The notes below the pieces were generated by a model. It made no database searches. It saw nothing but the letters and a program-made list of their open reading frames with translations, and had not been told where the DNA came from. This document shows positions 25,401 to 39,533 of a DNA stretch of 64,000 nt, one piece after another (the first letter of the stretch is position 1; each line of letters starts with the position of its first letter). The DNA comes from Biscogniauxia marginata (lineage: Eukaryota > Ascomycota > Sordariomycetes > Xylariales > Xylariaceae): the NCBI GenBank assembly GCA_022695795.1, contig MU404158.1:1-64000 (forward strand), read 5' to 3'. Position numbers and translations under genes: made by a program.

Positions 25401-27523
25401 TAGACATCTCACCTATCCACATAGTTCCATGGATTATCCACTCCTAACAAGGTCCATGTGATCCTCGATCTAGGTAGGAACCTTGATCGGCTCATTGCTA
25501 CCCCATCTCATCTCGTACGGGAACCGATCATGCGCCCTAACATGGCAGCCCTGGAACCAAGGTAGAGTGGAGGCATTGTAATTCTATCTATTTCGAATGC
25601 TCTCTCGATACATAGGTAATAAGTATGTGTCGTAGAAAAGGGTACAGCAGGGGGTTATCTTTGGTACCGATAATCAGCTAGAGTTGAGTGGATAAAAGAC
25701 CGCCCACTCAGAGCTACAGCCAGAGCCAGGGTGTTCCAGCTCCCCGGTTACAAATCGATATCCATCGACGAGACAGACCTATGAATGTTTCGACTGCCGT
25801 CAGTAAGATCACCTACGATTTCAAACTACCTAGGTATCGGGTAGCGGATATGTATCCAATCTTCTGTTTTATTTTATTTTACTGTTCAATCTGACTCCCC
25901 ACGGGCCATCTAAAACTGCTTTTTTTTTTTCATGTTGTATAGTGTTATGATGGCTTAGATAGGACATTGTCTACTACTGAGTACATACCTGTTACGATCA
26001 TTCCGGGAATAGCTTCTTTCTCGGCAAAGTATCTTTGAATTACCTCTCTAGGAAATTTCTTATGCTAGCTGTGTCCCATTGCAATGTGCTGAACACCCAC
26101 TTGTTGGAGGTCACTTCCGGTTAATTCCTCTCTTCTCTATCTTATTGATCTCCGTGGTGCATCATCTTGCGTCCATGCCTAGCTGACTCGATTACAGTAT
26201 AACTACGTAACCCCTTAGCCTTATAGCCTTCTGGGCTGTGTGGCTGCGACACGGATAGATGCATTAGTCTATACGAAGGCGGGTTAGAATCCCTGTCAGC
26301 TACGCTGGGAGACTGTGCTGATGTTTATGCTGCCGCGTGGGAAACTCTGAAACGGACAAGGGTGCTCTCGTGTCCCCTGCGCGAACGAGTGTTGTGAATC
26401 TGGGCCAGCTTGCAGCATCCTTACGGGGTACCCTTGTTGTATGTGATCGATGAGATATCCGAGAACTCTATATACGTCGATAATGCAACGGTTGGGGTTT
26501 CTTGAGATCCAAGGCTGCATTAATGCGTAGGTAACATACGGTACGTGCTGACCGCTGGATCCGTGCCGCAAGTCTGCGTTCTAAGTACTTGCCATAGCAA
26601 TAGTGGTTCGTCACATTAATCATACAAGCTAACAGAAATATCCGAGGTGTTCGTATGGTTCATAAGAAGCCCCAAATAAGCACCCGTAACAGCCAGGCCC
26701 CTGGACTGTTTGAACTTGATTCGGGTACGAGGCTGGTGATAATTACAATGCAAGCATAACAAATGTTACACCACATCCTTGCCTGCTCAGTTTCCCTGTC
26801 CCGACCAATGCATTCGATGTTACCTAACGTTGTAGTGATCAAGGGCAGCAAAAATCCCCGAACCTCTCTCTTGGCCGATCAGTTGTTGGCATCTATTGGA
26901 CAATCTGGGAACGGGCCGGAGATGAATGTGAACTTGGTTTAGTAAGAACACAATCGTGGCGTTCGTCCCAACATTGTATTGTTAGGGAGATATTAAAGAA
27001 AATATTAGTGGGTGAATTGCGACTTCACTCCCATTCCTCACGATCCCGTCGAACTATAGAATGAACGTCCGGGCTTTCCCTTGTTCGCATCCCATCTCTA
27101 ACTTCCTAGGAGCTAGCTGAAGACCTGGGTGCTGAGTGCCGGGGTCTTGCGACCTCACCGAGGATTCATTAGTGTAGCCTGCTGATCCTTCATCCGCGTC
27201 CCGGCGGTTTGGTTCCATCCCCGGAAATATGAACGTGACACCTGCACAACAGAAACGCCACACCGGCTCATGTTTCTGATTTCAACTTCACACGGACTTT
27301 AGAATGTGCGATTTTCTGCTTCAACCCCGATGATGCAAGCGAAACCAGGCGGGCAGGAAGAAAGATGTAGAGTATGTATCACAGTAAGCAATCGTAGACG
27401 ATACGCTAGGAGATGTTGAGCAGGATGTCAATGAATGTGGCAAAAATAGTTTCATGGAACCCAAGGTGCTTGTTCAATTGGGCTCGAGCCAGGCCGATAT
27501 TCTAGAAGGGCCTCTCGTCTCAA

Positions 27524-27949
27524 CTACAATAAGCGACAACATGCGGGCTGGAAGTTGGGCGTCAGCTGAGAAGCGACATCAACGAATCCTGCAGACGACC
27601 CATCTACACCCTCACGAGCCGTGATATAGCATACATTAGCACCGAGCACGGACCGAGTCAGGTTTCTGTTCAGGCAGAGTTGGGCAAGTGTGATAATCCG
27701 CTTTGGGACTGCTTCGGGATTGCTTTGAAGAAAAGCGCTCAGGTTCAACCTACAAATATTTATCATCCTTAAACCATGTTGGCAAGGGACTCTTTTCCTC
27801 TTGACCCTATGCGTTAGACTTCTTGAGATTCACCAGGATTGCGTTAGGCTGCCCGTCAGATACTTATCTAGGGCACACGCAACGGCTCGACCCGTGGGGG
27901 TGTGTATAAAGGTGAATAGGGGATATATTCGGACTCTACGTTTGGCGGG
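27524..27949 (-). pseudogene. Unidentified spliced coding remnant (two exons, 5' end missing)
   Basis: Two minus-strand exons join well: 27949-27834 and 27749-27524, with an 84-nt intron (GTGAAT donor, atttgtag acceptor). The phase matches (TG+G gives Trp) and the combined frame is open for 113 codons to TAG/TAA. The protein includes FIHTPTGRAVACALDKYLTG, then SWLNLSAFLQSNPEAVPKRI and LTRSVLGANVCYITAREG, which looks like real coding sequence, but I cannot name the family. The first exon starts after a tttgtcag acceptor-like site and has no ATG, and no convincing upstream exon was found. It is either the 3' part of a gene whose 5' exons I missed or a truncated remnant. Confidence 0.4.
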
Positions 27950-29366
27950 CTGACAAACGATGGCGCATGCGTGAAACGAATGACAATCGTGGGCTTCTAA
28001 ACCCTCGACGGTCGGCGCTGTGGCTTAGCCACAACTTCTTGGCTTTTCGTCCATAATGATATGCGACAAAATCTGCCTTTGTCGCACAGATGGCCTTGTC
28101 ATAACGACAACTCGTTTTCGCGGAGCAATGCGAGCTCCGGCCTCGTCTTCAGTTCCCGAGCCTCCTCACTCCTGGAGCTGGGTGCTTACATACCTACCTA
28201 CCTACCTATCTACCTATGATGTTTCTGGATCTGGATCCCGATCCGCCCACCATGTCTTCGCTGTCTGAGGCATCCGAATCGCGCAGCTGGAGGCATTGAC
28301 GAGCCCCATGCTACATTGCATGAGCCCTCGAACTTCGGTCCCGTAGCGATATTAAGTGGGAGGATGAAGGAATTGGGGGAAGAGAAAAGAAGAAAAGAGC
28401 CAAGGGGCTCTTGATGGAGTGATGACCTTGGGCGATGGACGCTGTTTTGAAGGGATACAAGCCCATCCGCCCGGATGAGTCCTCAAATAACCCCCGGCAG
28501 ACCCCGGCAAGGCTAGTGAGAGACCGTCACTCTCGCCTACAACGGGTATCTTGTCCGACGCCCGGACCAGATGACCAACTGGGTCAATCTCCATTGCCTG
28601 CAGGCAATAGCGCGGCTCTCGACAAGCCAACATTGCATATATCTCACGGCTTTATGGCCCTCCCATGGCTCAGCATAGGTCGTCCGTTCGCATTGGGGCA
28701 GGGATCTATGGCCGGTAATCATACGCGGACAGCGTGGAGTGGCGAGGGGTAGCTATCTGCAGCCAGCTCTTTTGGGGTTTGAATCAGCCCGACATTGACG
28801 TCTTCTGTGAGTGAACGACGATTGCTCACCGCACGGTGTATTCCCAGGATTTTCTTATTATAATCTGACCTCGCTCTCTCAGCCATCGACCGGGGTCTAG
28901 GAGATCTTCGTTCTTTGCAGCCTATAGCTGTGGGTTTCAGCATTTGTTCTTCCCAAACCTCTTGCCCTCACATGAGATAACATGTCTCCGTTCTCCCAAA
29001 AGCACGTTCTTCAGGCGTGTGTGTTTGTCGACTACTTGAAGACGCCCCTTATCAACTCCTACTCTTGACAGCAGCCCTCCCAAGACATCTGGAGTGTATA
29101 CAGCTGTCTCGTACCGCACGGAAGCCCTCATCGCACTATCCATCTTTGATAATTCACAGCAAGAGAACCCAGGTTGCATGACTCGGTCGCCCAGTTGTTA
29201 TCCCGAAGCAGCAACTCCGTGGATAATGCACGAAAGAAGGGCTCAGGTTGGCGAGCATATAATGATGCCAAAACGATACCGTCATCATCGAAACCGGATA
29301 ACCAAGCCGTCGATTCCATCTTGCAAGACACGCACGACCTCGAGACCGACCTATCCACCTCTACCG
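27950..29366. other. Intergenic, no clear gene
   Basis: Contains a short (TACC)n run at about 28191-28205 and the upstream region of the BAHD-type gene. The frame of that gene is open further upstream, to about 29094, but composition there is not convincing as coding. Confidence 0.4.
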
Positions 29367-30803
29367 ATGCTGGCATCGGATGACTGTACATGCTTTCAGG
29401 AACTACTATCAGTATGGAATCAGAGTGCACCTCGCGTCTACATCTGCGTAGTTCTCTGCTTTCCATGTGATGACCGACTGAGGGGAGACGCAATCCGTCA
29501 TATCGAGCACGCCCTTAAACGCCTTGCCAGAGAACGTCCGGTTTTTGCAGGCCGCCTTCACGCTAGCAGCTCTGGCAGAGTTACCCTTCGCCGCTCATCA
29601 CTTCACGACATCCCCTTTCAGGTCGTTCCCTCCGATAACGGGAATGAGGATAACTACGAACGATTAAAGGAGGAAGGGTTTCCACCGGCAACCTTCGTCC
29701 GGTCACGCTTTGGAATGTCTGGCATTGTAGGGTCTAACTGCGAGTCCATTCCCGTGTCTAAGGTGCATGCTGAATTCGCACGCGGTGGTCTACTACTATC
29801 AATCTATCTGCATCATGGCCTCGTTGATGGAGGATCGTTACGCATTTTCTTAGAGACATTTGCTGCACAGACACGGGATATACCGATCGACTTGCCATCA
29901 GAGCAAGCATTTTCCTTCACCCTCTCCTCAACCCCTCGGTTACGCAGGACTCCGGCTCGCATGCACGACGTATCAATATTCAAAAGATTAGTAGCAAAGT
30001 GTCCCGAATACACAATACTCCACGACCTGAGCGGCCCAACGCAACCACGACTCCTTGACACGGGGAAGGCCATGTCGAATATAGAGCGGACGGGAAAGAT
30101 ATTCGTGTTCAGAAATGAGCGACTTCAGCAACTGAGGGAACAGGTCCAGTCATTAAACGGTTTGGTAAACCTCCCATCAGCATATACGAGTTTAGCGGCA
30201 TTAGCATTCGCACACATTACCAAGGCACGCACCAAGGTCGAGAAGTACCTTTCAGAGTCGGAACCGAGCCATACGGCGATGTTATGGAACTCGGTAAACT
30301 GGAGAACGCGGGCGTTCCAAGAGGCTACGGAGAACTACTTTGGCAACGCTGCCTTGCCGGCGGTCACGAAGGTGCCCAAGTCGCAGCTAGTTGCCGCCTG
30401 CTACGATGACTACAAACTTGCACAACTAGTCCCCATCATAAAGGCCTCAATCGACGCTGTCGACGAGGAGTACGTCCGCCGGCGACTGGCCATGCTGTCA
30501 CAGGTTCCGGATCCACGCTTAGTAGGTGTCAATTACGACCCGCGGATGGCAGAGGTGCTGGCGTTCAACACATGGCGGCATTTTGGCGCCGACGTAGAAT
30601 GGAATATTCCGGGAGTTCCCGTGGCCAAGCCGGACGCAATTAGGAGAGCCCACGGCGGTTGGAACCTGGGCACGGCGCTGATACTGCCAGCGAGGGCTGA
30701 TTCGCCCAGGCAGGAGTTATTCGTGAGCCTGTCCGTCGACGCGATGGAACTGCTCTGCGCAGACGAGGGGTGGATGCGCTGGGTTGATAGAGTGATAGGG
30801 TGA
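29367..30803 (+). CDS. BAHD-type acyltransferase (fungal transferase family)
   Basis: A single-exon frame of 478 aa. The start at 29367 places the Met about a dozen residues before LLSVWNQSAPRVYICVVLCF, which corresponds to the conserved N-terminal segment of the PF02458 transferase family. Upstream in-frame ATGs (for example 29178) would add a low-quality extension. The catalytic HxxxD motif is present as HHGLVDG (His150, Asp154), followed by SGG-poor linker sequence. The C-terminal region NTWRHFGADVEWNIPG then PVAKPDAIR occupies the place of the DFGWG-like element, which is degenerate as in other fungal members. Such enzymes transfer acyl groups from CoA thioesters to secondary-metabolite alcohols, as trichothecene 3-O-acetyltransferase does. 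The substrate is unknown and no biosynthetic cluster surrounds it, so a detoxifying role is possible. Confidence 0.82.
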   Translation: MLASDDCTCFQELLSVWNQSAPRVYICVVLCFPCDDRLRGDAIRHIEHALKRLARERPVFAGRLHASSSGRVTLRRSSLHDIPFQVVPSDNGNEDNYERLKEEGFPPATFVRSRFGMSGIVGSNCESIPVSKVHAEFARGGLLLSIYLHHGLVDGGSLRIFLETFAAQTRDIPIDLPSEQAFSFTLSSTPRLRRTPARMHDVSIFKRLVAKCPEYTILHDLSGPTQPRLLDTGKAMSNIERTGKIFVFRNERLQQLREQVQSLNGLVNLPSAYTSLAALAFAHITKARTKVEKYLSESEPSHTAMLWNSVNWRTRAFQEATENYFGNAALPAVTKVPKSQLVAACYDDYKLAQLVPIIKASIDAVDEEYVRRRLAMLSQVPDPRLVGVNYDPRMAEVLAFNTWRHFGADVEWNIPGVPVAKPDAIRRAHGGWNLGTALILPARADSPRQELFVSLSVDAMELLCADEGWMRWVDRVIG

Positions 30804-33800
30804 AACAAGGCAATAATAATGACGAATGTTTAATCTTGAAAGCTAATTATCTACTCCCCTGATCCTGGCTGGCTGCCCACCCCCATGTCGATCTTCTTAT
30901 GTGTCGCTCATTTCCTTTTCATTGTCCTTTTGTTGAATATCTCCACTTGTGACCCAGACCAACTCACCTTAGCTAGCAGGGCTAACACCAAGCCAGCCCT
31001 GCTACTCCTTTTTTTCTCTCCCTCCCTTAGCCCCCTCGCATGTTCCCCCTCCACCCCCCCCTCCCCGCGATTCACTTCTCACATCGGTTGCTCGGCCACT
31101 TCTACCGGCGAATTTGGTGGTGATCTATCACAATGAGGCAGCCAATGGGTTGCCTTCCCAGACAAATGGCCACGAACATCCCCCTGGCCACTTAAACATC
31201 TCCGGCCCCAACTTCCGGCGTCCCCGGGTGAAACCTGCTGCGGCCCGGACCTTTACCACCTGGTCCCCCGTGCAACCCCGGTCAGCCGTCAAACGCTAAT
31301 AAATCTGGAGTGCCTGCTTGGCGCCAAGTTTATGTAAGTCACGCAAAACGGGGACAAGAGAAAAAGAGAAAGAGTATGCGTGCGTACGTGCACTGATGAT
31401 AAAATATGGGGTCCGATAATCGAACTCGCATCGTCTACACATGGGAAAATCTATCAATCTGCATGGCGGCCCGAGCCGCTACGACCATCTAACGACTCGG
31501 TGACGTCTCGATGCTCCTGCGTGAACGTCTGGGCTATGGCCATGTTTGCCCTACGCCAGGGCCGTGTTCCCACGTGCCGGTGTGGTTACCTTTTGGCTGA
31601 CTGTTTGAGGGGTCTGCCGGATGCCCCATCATGAAGACCTACGCGGGCGGGTGTGGAGACCCGGTGTCAAAGTAGGGTTAGTGGTAGATGAGTGGGTGAT
31701 GTGACAGTGATGAGGAATGTGATAGGTACCTAACCTTGGCTTAGCTTTACCTTACTTTGACTTCGCCTTGAGTCAGGTGAGTGAAGGTCTATGGATATAC
31801 CGGTAGATGATGTCAATAAGTTGCGAGATGAACACTGGGGCTCCGACTCGCGCCCGCTGCAACTTAGGTAGGCAGAAGGGCCGATCTCTTGGCCTATGGC
31901 GTTGTATAGATGCGGAACATGCATCAACACTAGAGGTGTATCAGAACTGTTACCAGGAGGACAAGTGACATTTGAACGAAGGATGATTGGTTTGAGAATG
32001 AAGAACACTGCAATAACGAACCTCATATAGTCTACGGGAATACGAACACTGTAACCCAAAGTTCGCACATGGTAAGGCGTAAGTCTAAAGCTCATAACGC
32101 GGCAATAGGTTTGAGTTCGCGCCGGATATCTCTCCCCGGGCTCATGCATCACACAGCAAATGGAAATGAAAGATATTGTCTGGAGACCGCAGTGAATATT
32201 GATTGGTTCAATGTATCTCTAAGTATTCTTGAGGAACCAGTAAAGATATGGTGAAACTGTATGTCAAGGTCAAAGTAAAGTCAGGGGCCAGCCCATCGAG
32301 CCAAAAGAAAAATTGAATCTGATCACTATTTCAGCCTTCCGGTCCAAGAGCTATGGGCTTTAACTACTATCTCCATCTCGGATATGTATTGGCGCATCTG
32401 GAACACGGTGTATCCGTCTTCATTCTATGGTGGGCTCTGGAGGTAATCGTTGTGCCACTTGCGTACATACTAGTTGTTGGTCCTCTCCTTATTGCGTTAT
32501 CTTTGCGTGATTTTTCAAGAAGAATGAGGTTTTTACGTCTCTATTTTCAGTCATCTGAATCAGCTCCCTAAGCTTGGGCCGGTCGCCTGCATCTGACCGG
32601 TGTGGCAGTATGGCGCCAATACGCGCACTTCGATGCGACACTGGTCTGTGTAGGGGATTATGGAGGATCTGGACTAAGAAGGGGAGAGAGGGAGGGGGGG
32701 TGGCTACGTATCGAGATGTTAGACCTTGGGGTGGTGGGGGGGTATAACCCCCATGAATCTCACAAATCAGGACGTGTGGGTGAACATCGGTCATGAGGTG
32801 TCAAGCCTGCTCGATTATAAGAAATGATTGGTCTTGAAAATGGTTACATCAAAGTATGTAAATGTATTATTCCGATTACAAACACTTCAGTAAATATTCG
32901 CCATTAGCATGTGATATGAAAAGTCGTTGTGCTCAAACAAATGGACTAATTTGTTGTCCAAATCCTTCAGCTATATACACGATAATAGTGTTAAGGATCT
33001 ATAAAGAGTGTTGTTATTTTCCTCTTCTCACATTTTTTTATATACCTAGTGAGCCTCTTTGGACTCATGCGCAACATGTATTGTGACAAACGAACATATT
33101 ACTAAAATCCAACCTGTTGTTCTGTCGGGATGTAAGCTTGAAATCTGCATGGTGGCGAGACGATGAGACTTTTTTTTTTTTTAATTTTGAATAAGAAAAT
33201 ATGGTATGATCTAGGTCTTAGCTGACTCACTTTTCCTTTCCCTTTTCCCTTTTTTCTTTCTTCATGATCGAGTAATAAGCAGTGTTGATCAAATATTTGT
33301 TCATCGCCACGTATGCTTGAAAGCTAGCAAAGTTACTAGGGCGGGCATCCCAATTAAACACAAAAAAACTCCTTCTTGTAGACTGCAATCATTAGTGAGC
33401 TATACGTTTTTAGTCGATTATAATTAGAACCATAGCAACGTTCTACGTAAGCAATAGATAGGGATGGACTTATGTCTCTCGGGAGCATAGTATTACTTAA
33501 AATTGTCTTAACTTACTATGTAACATATTGACCGATGTCAATTATACAATAGGTTTATTCTTCATTGGAATGAAGGTCGACTACTTCGAAGTAAAAAAAA
33601 AATCTTTTTTGTTTACTTATCTCTTGTTCAATTGATAATATTGATTGCTTGCTAGTAATATTCAGTGCAATGAAGAGGTAATAAAGAGCGAGAAAATCAG
33701 CTGACCATCATGCCATAAATGAATGCTTCTTACCATGGTACTTATATAGTCGCTCTCGTGTTTTTAAAATAAGATTTTCACTACAATGTTGCGTGCCAGC

Positions 33801-34897
33801 CTTGGCTTAGAGGTTCGTGTGCTTATCATTATTGAACGAGACCAAAATTGCCTTGGCTCAAACTCCTTTATATATGTGGAATGATAAATCATTTAAACTA
33901 GGCAGTATATTCCTTTTACTATCTTTAATTTCCTTTTAAACCCAGTATTTTAAAACCTGACAATTACTTGATTCTTGTTAAAATGATATGTTAATAATTA
34001 TAAAACAAAGCTTTAAATATTTAAGCTTAAATAATATTATATACCTTGAAAATACTTCTTTTTATATATTTACTTAAAATAATAGTGTTTATAAATCTTT
34101 TATAACTTGTTAGTCACTTTTATAATGTAACTAAAAGAAATACTTAAATATTATGAGTTATATTTTAATAAGTATGTAACTATTACTAGAAAAGGTTGAT
34201 TTAATTTAAAATGCACCATTAAATATTTATTTAAGCAAGAAAGTACAATGTTCACTAAGAGAAATGATATGCTTAGGACATAATTATATATAGTCCTTCA
34301 AATTAACAATTAAAAAGATGTTGACAAGGTAATATCTAGTATACAGGAAGATGCGTGTTAAGGTTTCACAGCGTGTGTGTAAGAGCTAAATAGGTACCTA
34401 TGAGCATTTAAAAGAGAAGATGGCAATATGATAGTTTTAATTCTATGTTTGCATCTTTGCTATAAGGTACTTTCAAAAGAAATCGTACTAAATGATCAAA
34501 TATATCATGACCAGCGACCCTCATTAATCCGGCATCTAGCTTATCCAGGTAGTTCTTCTTTCTCAATATATCCTATGCAGCTCGTATCTGTGTCTCCTAT
34601 TCCGTTGCGTTTCTAGCCTCTAATAAGCTAATTTCCCCAATCTGGAATCAGCTTCAGAGTACCTTTTTCTTCGCATCATAGAATGAGCTCGCATGGGTGG
34701 CATGCCAACAAGGAATGCGGCCATTATAGATGATGTGAGTCGATCACCCAAGTATCCATATTATAACCATTCCATAGGTAGCTTGTCTATTAACAACCTC
34801 ATATATGAGAGCCTACTGCCGTGGCTCTTGTTTGTCAAGGCCTTTGGCGGTAGGAACTCACTGTGAAAGGGTGTCCGAGAGACAAAGGAGCTATTCG

Positions 34898-34996
34898 AGT
34901 GTAAAAGGGTACTCTGCACATGTATCTACAGTATTAACATCACGCGATAGTCAAATTATGACACACACTCATAAGGAATAGATCGTGACAGTGTAA
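34898..34996 (+). repeat. Diverged interspersed repeat, copy D
   Basis: It shares with copies A and B, in order, gtaaaaggg, tgtatctacagt, a cacgcga-tag segment and the closing gatcgtgacagtg. It lies over 12 kb from the other copies, so the family is dispersed rather than tandem. Confidence 0.4.
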
Positions 34997-37845
34997 TACA
35001 TTAACACTATACTCACAATATGTCTAGCTGTAGACGAAGATACCGAAGGGCCAGATCAGCCGCAATATATTGGCTAGAGCGGAAATACCCTACCACGAAA
35101 AGAAAAACAATTGTGTTCAAAAAGATGAATAGTGCGCAATCAAGAAGTAGGGCTGTTGGAGTAAAACTTTGCTACACCGTGTCTATATCTATCCAGATAC
35201 AGAGTTATTAGCAAAGGCCCAATTAGACCTCCAAAATTCTATTCTAACGACCGATATCAGTCTCATCTTATGCTTAAAGTAACGACCTGCTCCCTGATTC
35301 CTGTACATTTAGCATTGCCTCGAGGGTGGCTACGCCGCTACCTAGGTTCGTAAGCAATATTCTGATAAATGTCAAAGACGGTAGTGCTTTTCATAATAAC
35401 ATGTTCATTTTAATTTTGTCAACTGGAATACCTAGGTACATTTCATACTCCCACGCACAATTGATATTCTAGGCCTTAGAAAAAGGACATGTTATCATGC
35501 TCTTCCCGGGGGATGGATATGGTCTCCTAATATAGCTTCTTAGATTCATTTAATATGATATAGATATTATAATTATCATGTAATTAGGCTTACAAGAGGA
35601 TGAAGTCCCTGTACAGTCCATCTCATGATCTGGCCAAGGAGTACTAGAATTTGTGATAAAAGCCGCCAGGACTACTATGTGCATATTAACCTCCTATGTA
35701 TATCTATATACCTAAGGCATTAGTATCACTTTACTTTACCTTATACAATTAATCCCCCACCAATCTTCATTTTATCTGGACATTAAGGGCGCGAGGGGCT
35801 ACTAGTAGCTCGTTCTGAGGGCCTTCAACCCCGCCCCAGCCAAGCCTCTAACTACATAGTCACAAAGAACTTCTATACCTAAAACATGTGGTAAACCATC
35901 TTGCAAACTCTCTGTGCTTAAGTTTCTTCTTCAAGGATATGGTGTCAGGATAAAGTACATTGGGAGGGAGGCGGGTGAGGAGAGAGTGGAACACATCTCA
36001 TAGTTAAACTTCAAGTGATATACTTTTTGTTACACTTATCACTGGGTATGAAAACCCTCCACCTACAATAATGCAGCTGTCAAATTACGTAGTAGGCGAA
36101 GTTTCTAATACTTTAGCTGGCTTGGGTGATAAGTTAGCAGGGTAGGCGACTACGATTTAGAGATGGAAGCAAGAAAACTTTCTGCTGTCGCAGCTTAAGC
36201 GACCATAAATATTTACATATTGATAGGCGTTTCATCGTGGCTAAGCTATAATAAGGATATAGGAACTTTCTTGACTTTCTAGGAGATTTATTAATGCGGC
36301 GAACTTTCCCAAAGCATGGAATAGGGGCACTTCTCCTACAATACTATGAACGGGATTCTCGAATTTTCATCCTAGATTATTGATCACAGTTACATCCCAG
36401 AAGACTGGTGAGAATGGTGAAAATACGGCATGTGTCAATCCGACTCGATGAGAGTGGTGGAAATTAGATGTCTACATCTTTCCGTGATGATGGCGATATA
36501 GCAGTATATGACGACAAGAAACTAGACAACTCCGCTCGCCCTAAATATGACTTTAATTTGTGGTTCCAATCGCCGATTCACAATCCATATGCGGGGCGGG
36601 ACTAGAACCGGCTATTATGGTAATCGCATGTCTTAGGAGCAACAAATAGGATAGTATTCCACGATATGAAGAGAAATCCAATGCTTCTTCATAGTCTTGC
36701 TTAACGTCACAGAAACAAGTCTGTACCATCATCCGGAATTGCTACCGTTATGAAATAGCTGCATGTTATGTTCGCCGCAGGACCGAGTAGTTTATACTAT
36801 TATGCTATGACATGGGGTATCCAACCCTATTCAAACCGACTTCAGGCTAAAGTCTATTGACAAACTACTTATGTAATCGAATTTCCATCCAGCTCAACTT
36901 CGGCTCAGCCTCAACCAGGACTGGCATAGCCGTTGCTGAAGGGGCTGTCACTGTCCCTATATAGGTGTAAGTGCACAAACTAATAGTAGTGCGGGGGCCT
37001 CTAGTATTAGATAAACTGAAAAAGCTGAATCCATTCACATGAACTTCGGGAACTTACCCTCATTAACACCATGTCCTTCTTCCGAGTTGAATTATCATCG
37101 TGCGTTAGCCTTGGACTAGCTTGACTTGCTCCCACCGAGATTCTGGTAACGGCAGTGCCAAGTATGAGGGCACATTTTCTTTACGTATTCTAATTCAGCT
37201 CAAGGGATAAAAATATTATAAACAAATCCTGCTATATCATATTCCCTATATGGATGTATTTCTACGCGACTTTCATTCTTCGAAGAAGCCATCAAAGCAA
37301 ATGTAGGGTGGTGCGGCGTAGTTGGATCATAGGATCTGTTTCGTGAATGCGGTGGCATCGCGCCCAGGGTGTCATGACAATAATGCCTGATAGGCTTATT
37401 CAACGAGCTTAACAACCCAGGCTTTGATGGGTTGCAATAGTCGCGAACTGAGTATGAGCTTCCTTTTTCGCAGCCATCGTGCTGTATAGCTAGTCGCTGA
37501 GGCTGCGCGAGGTTGGGGCTCAATCTGAATCTCTAACAGAACGATGTGTTTTGTCATTCAGCTCTCAAATGAGTCCTCTTAATATGACATGAATTTAATA
37601 TTCGATCTGAGGTTTTTTTTTTTATACAGTTCTCAAGTATTTGGTATTCATTCTGGGAGTTGATTGTATAATTATAAAGTGGGTGACGAGATAATATCCA
37701 ATGATTATATGGGGAAGATTTGTTTCGTTCTCTCACTAATAGATGGTATTGCATAGATATGGTGGTTGGTGATAATACCTAGAAGGCTTGTTGTATAGGT
37801 ACCTAAGGTTTTGGATGTTTGTGACATTCTATATTTATTTCTTAA

Positions 37846-37871
37846 TACCTACCTAGGTAGGTAGGTAGGTA
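37846..37871. repeat. TACC/GGTA palindromic run
   Basis: Two tacc units meet four ggta units at a central cctagg, forming an 18-bp palindrome extended on one side. Confidence 0.65.
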
Positions 37872-38438
37872 AATCTAAGTTGATAGCATCGCCTCCGCAC
37901 ATCTTCTAGCAGCCGTTACAGTAAAAATACAAAAGAAATTTCAATATTAAATCCATTTAATGTTATTATACGAATGCAGCACACTCTGTAAATTATGTAA
38001 ACAATTAATTCTGCTACAACACTACAATGGATTTAAGACATCGAGTTTTAAGTCAAGCCCAAGCGACTGGGCAATTTATCTCGAGACTGGAATGTTCTGG
38101 GTCTTAATGACTGAGTATTATGGTCCAGGAAGTAGGTCCCTTTTGTTGCGTAAGTAGTCTATCCCTGCTTAACTGCACTTCAGTTCGCATCAGTAAGGGG
38201 CCACTTCCGAACCCAAGAACTATTTTCATGATTGTATAAACGGTTTCTCCGCGGTAAGGTGAGAGTCGTTTTTGCCAGAATAGCCAATGAAAAGAGCATC
38301 ACTTCAACCCCTGATGATGCCAAGGCCTTGTGCCTATTCTACTAGAAAGACCATGTCACCCAACGAGCGTTGCTCGGAACTTGGCTTAATATACAGAGTA
38401 AAGCCTGCGATAAAAAGCGCCCGAGCCCATAAGAGACT

Positions 38439-39533
<1,095 letters not shown>

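Larger units (their letters stand above)
20231..27523. other. 7.3-kb gene desert with decayed coding fragments
   Basis: No intact gene is supported. Repeat copies lie at 21943-22096 and 22321-22407. Between about 24960 and 25900 the base composition rises and short coding-like stretches appear, for example 24963-25115 (+) containing RPNVFTADALRRFGDEDP, and 25688-25840 (+). None could be joined into a gene or assigned to a family. Minus-strand open stretches at 26296-26571 and 27054-27263 are equally unplaced. Confidence 0.4.
30804..38438. other. 7.6-kb gene desert
   Basis: No gene is supported. From 30990 to 31260 there is a C-rich stretch with short open frames. From 32850 onward, and especially 33900-34330, the sequence is extremely AT-rich with dense stops. 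It contains repeat copy D (34898-34996) and a TACC/GGTA palindrome (37846-37871). The two-transmembrane open frame at 32353-32571 lacks any support. Confidence 0.45.

Noticed and set aside
29094..29366. Longer N-terminus for the BAHD-type enzyme
   Set aside because: The extension has poor coding character and the family's conserved start lies just after the ATG at 29367.
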